DNA of 64,000 nt from Brachycybe producta (Eukaryota > Arthropoda > Diplopoda > Playtdesmida > Andrognathidae). How positions within the stretch are numbered: the first letter of the stretch is position 1; each line of letters starts with the position of its first letter. This document shows positions 54,607-64,000 of the stretch, one piece after another. The DNA lies in the NCBI GenBank assembly GCA_036925085.1, contig JAUPFP010000191.1, positions 25,302 to 89,301 of the forward strand, given 5' to 3'. A program made the position numbers and the translations under genes. The notes below the pieces were generated by a model. The model had not been told where the DNA came from. It was given only the letters and a program-made list of their open reading frames with translations, and did not search any database.

Positions 54607-57100
54607 TGCATTCCTGATTGCCCAAGGAATGCAATGCATCTAAAAGCTTCACTCTACGTCTATTAGTTCATTTGGAATTAATTTTCAAAGTTACATGTCC
54701 ATGCACAAGCAATGTCAAGCATAGACACTTCAATGATGTCCACTTTGAACTCGTGTCATTTTTGAACCATGCAGAGCACACAGGAATTGAAGACATCCCT
54801 GCATTCCTGATTGCCCAAGGAATGCAATGCATCTAAAAGCTTCACTCTACGTCTATTAGTTCATTTGGAATTAATTTTCAAAGTTACATGTCCATGCACA
54901 AGCAATGTCAAGCATAGACACTTCAATGATGTCCACTTTGAACTCGTGTCATTTTTGAACCATGCAGAGCACACAGGAATTGAAGACATTTCTGCATTCC
55001 TGAATGTCCAAGGAATGCAATGCATCTAACAGTTCCATTCTACGAAAATTATTAACAATTCTCCAAAAATTAAATTCTTCCATGAGTACCCCCCTTGGAA
55101 GTTTTTCAAAAAACGGCCAAAAATGAAAGTAACTGGTGTAATTTTTGAAGCATGCATTGCACACTGGAATTGAAGACATCCCTGCATTCCTGATTGCCCA
55201 AGGAATGCAATGCATCTAAAAGCTTCACTCTACGTCTATTAGTTCATTTGGAATTAATTTTCAAAGTTACATGTCCATGCACAAGCAATGTCAAGCATAG
55301 ACACTTCAATGATGTCCACTTTGAACTCGTGTCATTTTTGAACCATGCAGAGCACACAGGAATTGAAGACATTTCTGCATTCCTGAATGTCCAAGGAATG
55401 CAATGCATCTAACAGTTCCATTCTACGAAAATTATTAACAATTCTCCAAAAATTAAATTCTTCCATGAGTACCCCCCTTGGAAGTTTTTCAAAAAACGGC
55501 CAAAAATGAAAGTAACTGGTGTAATTTTTGAAGCATGCATTGCACACTGGAATTGAAGACATCCCTGCATTCCTGATTGCCCAAGGAATGCAATGCATCT
55601 AAAAGCTTCACTCTACGTCTATTAGTTCATTTGGAATTAATTTTCAAAGTTACATGTCCATGCACAAGCAATGTCAAGCATAGACACTTCAATGATGTCC
55701 ACTTTGAACTCGTGTCATTTTTGAACCATGCAGAGCACACAGGAATTGAAGACATCCCTGCATTCCTGATTGCCCAAGGAATGCAATGCATCTAAAAGCT
55801 TCACTCTACGTCTATTAGTTCATTTGGAATTAATTTTCAAAGTTACATGTCCATGCACAAGCAATGTCAAGCATAGACACTTCAATGATGTCCACTTTGA
55901 ACTCGTGTCATTTTTGAACCATGCAGAGCACACAGGAATTGAAGACATTTCTGCATTCCTGAATGTCCAAGGAATGCAATGCATCTAACAGTTCCATTCT
56001 ACGAAAATTATTAACAATTCTCCAAAAATTAAATTCTTCCATGAGTACCCCCCTTGGAAGTTTTTCAAAAAACGGCCAAAAATGAAAGTAACTGGTGTAA
56101 TTTTTGAAGCATGCATTGCACACTGGAATTGAAGACATCCCTGCATTCCTGATTGCCCAAGGAATGCAATGCATCTAAAAGCTTCACTCTACGTCTATTA
56201 GTTCATTTGGAATTAATTTTCAAAGTTACATGTCCATGCACAAGCAATGTCAAGCATAGAGACTTCAATGATGTCCACTTTGAACTCGTGTCATTTTTGA
56301 ACCATGCAGAGCACACAGGAATTGAAGACATTTCTGCATTCCTGAATGTCCAAGGAATGCAATGCATCTAACAGTTCCATTCTACGAAAATTATTAACAA
56401 TTCTCCAAAAATGAAATTCTTCCATGAGTACCCCCCTTGGAAGTTTTTCAAAAAACGGCCAAAAATGAAAGTAACTGGTGTAATTTTTGAAGCATGCATT
56501 GCACACTGGAATTGAAGACATCCCTGCATTCCTGATTGCCCAAGGAATGCAATGCATCTAAAAGCTTCACTCTACGTCTATTAGTTCATTTGGAATTAAT
56601 TTTCAAAGTTACATGTCCATGCACAAGCAATGTCAAGCATAGACACTTCAATGATGTCCACTTTGAACTCGTGTCATTTTTGAACCATGCAGAGCACACA
56701 GGAATTGAAGACATCCCTGCATTCCTGATTGCCCAAGGAATGCAATGCATCTAAAAGCTTCACTCTACGTCTATTAGTTCATTTGGAATTAATTTTCAAA
56801 GTTACATGTCCATGCACAAGCAATGTCAAGCATAGACACTTCAATGATGTCCACTTTGAACTCGTGTCATTTTTGAACCATGCAGAGCACACAGGAATTG
56901 AAGACATTTCTGCATTCCTGAATGTCCAAGGAATGCAATGCATCTAACAGTTCCATTCTACGAAAATTATTAACAATTCTCCAAAAATTAAATTCTTCCA
57001 TGAGTACCCCCCTTGGAAGTTTTTCAAAAAACGGCCAAAAATGAAAGTAACTGGTGTAATTTTTGAAGCATGCATTGCACACTGGAATTGAAGACATCCC
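54607..57100 (+). repeat. AAB trimers 2-4 with interleaved dimers
   Basis: AAB trimers lie at 54607-55182, 55566-56141 and 56525-57100. They are separated by a plain AB dimer (55183-55565) and the GAGACTTC dimer (56142-56524). This produces a 959-bp spacing (A-A-B-A-B, five half-units), seen as the identical 959-bp offsets 54607 to 55566 and 55566 to 56525. Confidence 0.9.
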
Positions 57101-57483
57101 TGCATTTATGATTGCCCAAGGAATGCAACGCATCTAAAAGCTTCACTCTACGTCTATTAGTTCATTTGGAATTAATTTTCAAAGTTACATGTCCATGCAC
57201 AAGCAATGTCAAGCATAGAGACTTCAATGATGTCCACTTTGAACTCGTGTCATTTTTGAACCATGCAGAGCACACAGGAATTGAAGACATTTCTGCATTC
57301 CTGAATGTCCAAGGAATGCAATGCATCTAACAGTTCCATTCTACGAAAATTATTAACAATTCTCCAAAAATGAAATTCTTCCATGAGTACCCCCCTTGGA
57401 AGTTTTTCAAAAAACGGCCAAAAATGAAAGTAACTGGTGTAATTTTTGAAGCATGCATTGCACACTGGAATTGAAGACATCCC

Positions 57484-57676
57484 TGCATTCCTGATTGCCC
57501 AAGGAATGCAATGCATCTAAAAGCTTCACTCTACGTCTATTAGTTCATTTGGAATTAATTTTCAAAGTTACATGTCCATGCACAAGCAATGTCAAGCATA
57601 GACACTTCAATGATGTCCACTTTGAACTCGTGTCATTTTTGAACCATGCAGAGCACACAGGAATTGAAGACATTTC
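57484..57676 (+). repeat. Reference half-unit A (193 bp)
   Basis: A typical A half-unit. It starts TGCATTCCTGATTGCCCAAG. Positions 1-9 and 19-27 form a perfect inverted repeat with a 9-nt loop. A HindIII site (AAGCTT) lies at positions 38-43. The middle (about 52-150) is not clearly alignable to B. The tail from about 151 (CATTTTTGAACC to GAAGACATTTC) closely matches the tail of B. Two linked haplotypes exist. P has GCCC at 14-17, CGTCT near 51-55 and TCAAAG near 79-84. S has GTCC, CGTCC and TCGAAG at the same places. The length is close to one nucleosome repeat. Confidence 0.95.
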
Positions 57677-57866
57677 TGCATTCCTGAATGTCCAAGGAAT
57701 GCAATGCATCTAACAGTTCCATTCTACGAAAATTATTAACAATTCTCCAAAAATTAAATTCTTCCATGAGTACCCCCCTTGGAAGTTTTTCAAAAAACGG
57801 CCAAAAATGAAAGTAACTGGTGTAATTTTTGAAGCATGCATTGCACACTGGAATTGAAGACATCCC
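57677..57866 (+). repeat. Reference half-unit B (190 bp)
   Basis: A typical B half-unit. It starts TGCATTCCTGAATGTCCAAG and then, unlike A, reads CATCTAACAG at 31-40, so it has no HindIII site. The 9-bp inverted repeat at 1-9 and 19-27 is kept. A C6 tract lies near 97-102 and several A/T tracts at about 53-56, 73-77, 110-114, 116-121, 127-131 and 150-154. A second inverted pair is TGCAATGCAT (24-33) with ATGCATTGCA (160-169). B subclasses are marked by AAAATG versus AAAATT near 75-79 and by TTTCATGAG versus TTCCATGAG near 85-94. Confidence 0.95.
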
Positions 57867-58074
57867 TGCATTCCTGATTGCCCAAGGAATGCAATGCATC
57901 TAAAAGCTTCACTCTACGTCTATTAGTTCATTTGGAATTAATTTTCAAAGTTACATGTCCATGCACAAGCAATGTCAAGCATAGACACTTCAATGATGTC
58001 CACTTTGAACTCGTGTCATTTTTGAACCATGCAGAGCACACAGGAATTGAAGACATTTCTGCATTCCTGAATGT

Positions 58075-58265
58075 CCAAGGAATGCAATGCATCTAACAGT
58101 TCCATTCTACGAAAATTATTAACAATTCTCCAAAAATTAAATTCTTCCTTGAGTACCCCCCTTGGAAGTTTTTCAAAAAACGGCCAAAAATGAAAGTAAC
58201 TGGTGTAATTTTTGAAGCATGCATTGCACACTGGAATTGAAGACATCACTGCATTCCTGATTGCC
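58075..58265 (+). repeat. B half-unit sharing two rare variants with a unit 42.7 kb away
   Basis: This B carries TTCCTTGAG (about 58145) and ACATCACTGC (about 58244). The only other B in the window with both is at about 15330-15520 in array 1 (TTCCTTGAG near 15400, ACATCACTGC near 15499). ACATCACTGC alone also occurs at about 20861 and 21627. The two units differ at AAAATG versus AAAATT. Confidence 0.7.
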
Positions 58266-59015
58266 CAAGGAATGCAATGCATCTAAAAGCTTCACTCTAC
58301 GTCTATTAGTTCATTTGGAATTAATTTTCAAAGTTACATGTCCATGCACAAGCAATGTCAAGCATAGACACTTCAATGATGTCCACTTTGAACTCGTGTC
58401 ATTTTTGAACCATGCAGAGCACACAGGAATTGAAGACATTTCTGCATTCCTGAATGTCCAAGGAATGCAATGCATCTAACAGTTCCATTCTACGAAAATT
58501 ATTAACAATTCTCCAAAAATGAAATTCTTCCATGAGTACCCCCCTTGGAAGTTTTTCAAAAAACGGCCAAAAATGAAAGTAACTGGTGTAATTTTTGAAG
58601 CATGCATTGCACACTGGAATTGAAGACATCCCTGCATTCCTGATTGCCCAAGGAATGCAATGCATCTAAAAGCTTCACTCTACGTCTATTAGTTCATTTG
58701 GAATTAATTTTCAAAGTTACATGTCCATGCACAAGCAATGTCAAGCATAGACACTTCAATGATGTCCACTTTGAACTCGTGTCATTTTTGAACCATGCAG
58801 AGCACACAGGAATTGAAGACATTTCTGCATTCCTGAATGTCCAAGGAATGCAATGCATCTAACAGTTCCATTCTACGAAAATTATTAACAATTCTCCAAA
58901 AATTAAATTCTTCCATGAGTACCCCCCTTGGAAGTTTTTCAAAAAACGGCCAAAAATGAAAGTAACTGGTGTAATTTTTGAAGCATGCATTGCACACTGG
59001 AATTGAAGACATCCC

Positions 59016-60167
59016 TGCATTCCTGATTGCCCAAGGAATGCAATGCATCTAAAAGCTTCACTCTACGTCTATTAGTTCATTTGGAATTAATTTTCAAAGT
59101 TACATGTCCATGCACAAGCAATGTCAAGCATAGACACTTCAATGATGTCCACTTTGAACTCGTGTCATTTTTGAACCATGCAGAGCACACAGGAATTGAA
59201 GACATCCCTGCATTCCTGATTGCCCAAGGAATGCAATGCATCTAAAAGCTTCACTCTACGTCTATTAGTTCATTTGGAATTAATTTTCAAAGTTACATGT
59301 CCATGCACAAGCAATGTCAAGCATAGACACTTCAATGATGTCCACTTTGAACTCGTGTCATTTTTGAACCATGCAGAGCACACAGGAATTGAAGACATTT
59401 CTGCATTCCTGAATGTCCAAGGAATGCAATGCATCTAACAGTTCCATTCTACGAAAATTATTAACAATTCTCCAAAAATTAAATTCTTCCATGAGTACCC
59501 CCCTTGGAAGTTTTTCAAAAAACGGCCAAAAATGAAAGTAACTGGTGTAATTTTTGAAGCATGCATTGCACACTGGAATTGAAGACATCCCTGCATTCCT
59601 GATTGCCCAAGGAATGCAATGCATCTAAAAGCTTCACTCTACGTCTATTAGTTCATTTGGAATTAATTTTCAAAGTTACATGTCCATGCACAAGCAATGT
59701 CAAGCATAGACACTTCAATGATGTCCACTTTGAACTCGTGTCATTTTTGAACCATGCAGAGCACACAGGAATTGAAGACATCCCTGCATTCCTGATTGCC
59801 CAAGGAATGCAATGCATCTAAAAGCTTCACTCTACGTCTATTAGTTCATTTGGAATTAATTTTCAAAGTTACATGTCCATGCACAAGCAATGTCAAGCAT
59901 AGACACTTCAATGATGTCCACTTTGAACTCGTGTCATTTTTGAACCATGCAGAGCACACAGGAATTGAAGACATTTCTGCATTCCTGAATGTCCAAGGAA
60001 TGCAATGCATCTAACAGTTCCATTCTACGAAAATTATTAACAATTCTCCAAAAATTAAATTCTTCCATGAGTACCCCCCTTGGAAGTTTTTCAAAAAACG
60101 GCCAAAAATGAAAGTAACTGGTGTAATTTTTGAAGCATGCATTGCACACTGGAATTGAAGACATCCC
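59016..60167 (+). repeat. AAB trimers 5 and 6 in direct tandem
   Basis: Two AAB trimers (59016-59591 and 59592-60167) sit back to back, giving a local 576-bp period. They directly precede the fourth 1532-bp block. This is the only place in the window where the trimer itself is tandemly repeated. Confidence 0.9.
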
Positions 60168-61699
60168 TGCATTCCTGATTGCCCAAGGAATGCAATGCAT
60201 CTAAAAGCTTCACTCTACGTCTATTAGTTCATTTGGAATTAATTTTCAAAGTTACATATCCATGCACAAGCAATGTCATGCATAGACACTTCAATGATGT
60301 CCACTTTGAACTGGTGTCATTTTTGAACCATGCAGAGCACACAGGAATTGAAGACATTTCTGCATTCCTGAATGTCCAAAGAATGCAATGCATCTAACAG
60401 TTCCATTCTACGAAAATTATTAACAATTCTCCAAAAATTAAATTCTTTCATGAGTACCCCCCTTGGAAGTTTTTCAAAAAACGGCCAAAAATGAAAGTAA
60501 CTTGTGTAATTTTTGAAGCATGCATTGCACACTGGAATTGAAGACATCCCTGCATTCCTGATTGTCCAAGGAATGCAATGCATCTAAAAGCTTCACTCTA
60601 TGTCCATTAGTTCATTTGGAATTAATTTTCGAAGTTTCATGTCCATGCACAAGCAATGTCAAGCATAGACACTTCAATGATGTCCACTTTGAACTGGTGT
60701 CATTTTTGAACCATGCAGAGCACACAGGAATTGAAGACATTTCTGCATTCCTGAATGTCCAAGGAATGCAATGCATCTAACAGTTCCATTCTACGAAAAT
60801 TATTAACAATTCTCCAAAAATGAAATTCTTCCATGAGTACCCCCCTTGGAAGTTTTTCAAAAAACGGCCAAAAATGAAAGTAACTGGTGTAATTTTTGAA
60901 GCATGCATTGCACACTGGAATTGAAGACATCCCTGCATTCCTGATTGCCCAAGGAATGCAATGCATCTAAAAGCTTCACTCTACGTCTATTAGTTCATTT
61001 AGAATTAATTTTCAAAGTTAAATGTCCATGCACAAGCAATGTCAAGCATAGACACTTCAATGATGTCCACTTTGAACTCGTGTCATTTTTGAACCATGCA
61101 GAGCACACAGGAATTGAAGACATTTCTGCATTCCTGAATGTCCAAGGAATGCAATGCATCTAACAGTTCCATTCTACGAAAATTATTAACAATTCTCCAA
61201 AAATTAAATTCTTCCATGAGTACCCCCCTTGGAAGTTTTTCAAAAAACGGCCAAAAATGAAAGTAACTGGTGTAATTTTTGAAGCATGCATTGCACACTG
61301 GAATTGAAGACATCCCTGCATTCCTGATTGCCCAAGGAATGCAATGCATCTAAAAGCTTCACTCTACGTCTATTAGTTCATTTGGAATTAATTTTCAAAG
61401 TTACATGTCCATGCACAAGCAATGTCAAGCATAGAGACTTCAATGATGTCCACTTTGAACTCGTGTCATTTTTGAACCATGCAGAGCACACAGGAATTGA
61501 AGACATTTCTGCATTCCTGAATGTCCAAGGAATGCAATGCATCTAACAGTTCCATTCTACGAAAATTATTAACAATTCTCCAAAAATGAAATTCTTCCAT
61601 GAGTACCCCCCTTGGAAGTTTTTCAAAAAACGGCCAAAAATGAAAGTAACTGGTGTAATTTTTGAAGCATGCATTGCACACTGGAATTGAAGACATCCC
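60168..61699 (+). repeat. 1532-bp four-dimer HOR block, copy 4
   Basis: Cassette dimers at 60168 and 60551, P dimer at 60934 (with private ATTTAGAATT and TTAAATGTCC), and the GAGACTTC dimer at 61317. It runs straight into an AAB trimer at 61700. Confidence 0.83.
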
Positions 61700-63234
61700 T
61701 GCATTCCTGATTGCCCAAGGAATGCAATGCATCTAAAAGCTTCACTCTACGTCTATTAGTTCATTTGGAATTAATTTTCAAAGTTACATGTCCATGCACA
61801 AGCAATGTCAAGCATAGACACTTCAATGATGTCCACTTTGAACTCGTGTCATTTTTGAACCATGCAGAGCACACAGGAATTGAAGACATCCCTGCATTCC
61901 TGATTGCCCAAGGAATGCAATGCATCTAAAAGCTTCACTCTACGTCTATTAGTTCATTTGGAATTAATTTTCAAAGTTACATGTCCATGCACAAGCAATG
62001 TCAAGCATAGACACTTCAATGATGTCCACTTTGAACTCGTGTCATTTTTGAACCATGCAGAGCACACAGGAATTGAAGACATTTCTGCATTCCTGAATGT
62101 CCAAGGAATGCAATGCATCTAACAGTTCCATTCTACGAAAATTATTAACAATTCTCCAAAAATTAAATTCTTCCATGAGTACCCCCCTTGGAAGTTTTTC
62201 AAAAAACGGCCAAAAATGAAAGTAACTGGTGTAATTTTTGAAGCATGCATTGCACACTGGAATTGAAGACATCCCTGCATTCCTGATTGCCCAAGGAATG
62301 CAATGCATCTAAAAGCTTCACTCTACGTCTATTAGTTCATTTGGAATTAATTTTCAAAGTTACATGTCCATGCACAAGCAATGTCAAGCATAGAGACTTC
62401 AATGATGTCCACTTTGAACTCGTGTCATTTTTGAACCATGCAGAGCACACAGGAATTGAAGACATTTCTGCATTCCTGAATGTCCAAGGAATGCAATGCA
62501 TCTAACAGTTCCATTCTACGAAAATTATTAACAATTCTCCAAAAATGAAATTCTTCCATGAGTACCCCCCTTGGAAGTTTTTCAAAAAACGGCCAAAAAT
62601 GAAAGTAACTGGTGTAATTTTTGAAGCATGCATTGCACACTGGAATTGAAGACATCCCTGCATTCCTGATTGCCCAAGGAATGCAATGCATCTAAAAGCT
62701 TCACTCTACGTCTATTAGTTCATTTGGAATTAATTTTCAAAGTTACATGTCCATGCACAAGCAATGTCAAGCATAGACACTTCAATGATGTCCACTTTGA
62801 ACTCGTGTCATTTTTGAACCATGCAGAGCACACAGGAATTGAAGACATCCCTGCATTCCTGATTGCCCAAGGAATGCAATGCATCTAAAAGCTTCACTCT
62901 ACGTCTATTAGTTCATTTGGAATTAATTTTCAAAGTTACATGTCCATGCACAAGCAATGTCAAGCATAGACACTTCAATGATGTCCACTTTGAACTCGTG
63001 TCATTTTTGAACCATGCAGAGCACACAGGAATTGAAGACATTTCTGCATTCCTGAATGTCCAAGGAATGCAATGCATCTAACAGTTCCATTCTACGAAAA
63101 TTATTAACAATTCTCCAAAAATTAAATTCTTCCATGAGTACCCCCCTTGGAAGTTTTTCAAAAAACGGCCAAAAATGAAAGTAACTGGTGTAATTTTTGA
63201 AGCATGCATTGCACACTGGAATTGAAGACATCCC
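61317..63234 (+). repeat. 959-bp pentameric HOR, two tandem copies
   Basis: Each copy is a GAGACTTC dimer (383 bp) followed by an AAB trimer (576 bp): 61317-62275 and 62276-63234. A third copy starts at 63235 with the GAGACTTC dimer but is followed by an AB dimer (63618) rather than AAB. The same unit occurs at 56142-57100. It is the most regular higher-order unit in the window. Confidence 0.9.
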
Positions 63235-64000
63235 TGCATTTCTGATTGCCCAAGGAATGCAATGCATCTAAAAGCTTCACTCTACGTCTATTAGTTCATT
63301 TGGAATTAATTTTCAAAGTTACATGTCCATGCACAAGCAATGTCAAGCATAGAGACTTCAATGATGTCCACTTTGAACTCGTGTCATTTTTGAACCATGC
63401 AGAGCACACAGGAATTGAAGACATTTCTGCATTCCTGAATGTCCAAGGAATGCAATGCATCTAACAGTTCCATTCTACGAAAATTATTAACAATTCTCCA
63501 AAAATGAAATTCTTCCATGAGTACCCCCCTTGGAAGTTTTTCAAAAAACGGCCAAAAATGAAAGTAACTGGTGTAATTTTTGAAGCATGCATTGCACACT
63601 GGAATTGAAGACATCCCTGCATTCCTGATTGTCCAAGGAATGCAATGCATCTAAAAGCTTCACTCTACGTCTATTAGTTCATTTGGAATTAATTTTCAAA
63701 GTTACATGTCCATGCACAAGCAATGTCAAGCATAGACACTTCAATGATGTCCACTTTGAACTCGTGTCATTTTTGAACCATGCAGAGCACACAGCAATTG
63801 AAGACATTTCTGCATTCCTGAATGTCCAAGGAATGCAATGCATCTAACAGTTCCATTCTACGAAAATTATTAACAATTCTCCAAAAATTAAATTCTTCCA
63901 TGAGTACCCCCCTTGGAAGTTTTTCAAAAAACGGCCAAAAATGAAAGTAACTGGTGTAATTTTTGAAGCATGCATTGCACACTGGAATTGAAGACATCCC

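Larger units (their letters stand above)
25313..64000 (+). repeat. Satellite array 2 (same 383-bp AB family, about 101 periods)
   Basis: The same satellite in the same orientation resumes at 25313, at position 9 of a B half-unit, and continues to the window end, where the last B (63811-64000) is exactly complete. This array breaks strict AB alternation more often than array 1. It has AA at the island edge (25495-25880), BBBB at 33926-34688 and 37184-37943, and eight AAB trimers between 52115 and 63234. Small indels shift the phase at the poly-C tract (about 32868, 36127, 36512, 54515), at 42059 and at 45911. The array runs on past the window. Confidence 0.98.
41391..64000 (+). repeat. Homogenised P-type domain of array 2 with layered HORs
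   Basis: Almost all A half-units are P-type. S-type A occurs only as the second dimer of the 766-bp cassette (starts 44454, 45220, 46370, 49434, 50583, 53074, 60551). One hybrid A starts at 63618, with an S-like GTCC head and a P body. This domain holds all AAB trimers and the 959-bp and 1532-bp higher-order units. Confidence 0.87.

Noticed and set aside
57786-57801. Possible CENP-B box in B (TTTTCAAAAAACGGCC).
   Set aside because: Against the core NTTCGNNNNANNCGGGN it keeps the spacing, the central A and CGG but fails at three essential positions (the C and G of TTCG and the last G of CGGG). It is not a canonical box.
1-64000. CRISPR array interpretation of the regular repeats.
   Set aside because: The period is 383 bp with no unique spacers; the whole unit repeats. 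There are no cas genes and the context is not prokaryotic.
1-64000. The repetition being purely an assembly error.
   Set aside because: Units carry many distinct private and shared variants in structured order, which a simple assembly loop would not produce. Local errors, especially near-identical tracts such as 31.4-37.9 kb, cannot be excluded without reads.

Overview
This window is eukaryotic satellite DNA. No protein-coding or RNA gene can be supported. About 62.7 kb of the 64 kb is one head-to-tail tandem repeat, always in the same orientation, with a basic period of 383 bp. Each 383-bp period is a dimer of two diverged half-units: A (193 bp) and B (190 bp). A and B share their first ~40-50 bp and last ~45 bp, while their middles are largely different, so they look like descendants of one ~190-bp ancestral monomer. 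The repeat is AT-rich and has no gene-dense, operon-like or phage-like sequence, which points to a eukaryotic (probably animal) heterochromatic, possibly pericentromeric or centromeric, locus. The species cannot be named from the sequence.

Layout. (1) Array 1, 1-24025: 1-14363 is a mosaic of two A-haplotypes, here called P and S, with several multi-dimer duplications. From 14364 to 24025 nearly all units are P-type. (2) A non-satellite island, 24026-25312: AT-rich sequence, a degenerate purine/pyrimidine-alternating minisatellite (about 24313-24568), a CRE-containing dyad, three clear hairpin-forming inverted repeats and about 600 bp of unique-looking sequence. I recognise no transposon, tRNA or gene in it. 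(3) Array 2, 25313-64000: 25313-41390 is again a P/S mosaic and includes a 3.26-kb tandem duplication and two runs of four B half-units. From 41391 to the end the array is P-homogenised but carries a 766-bp marker cassette and a layered higher-order structure: AAB trimers (576 bp), 959-bp pentamers and a 1532-bp four-dimer block.

How the parts relate. The window records stages of satellite evolution: ancestral monomer, AB dimer, haplotype mosaic, local higher-order repeats (HORs), and loss of strict AB alternation through AAB and BBBB blocks. Switches between A and B fall in the block shared by both half-units. That block carries a perfect 9-bp inverted repeat (positions 1-9 and 19-27 of every half-unit). 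The many small open frames on both strands are by-products of the repeat and are not annotated as genes.
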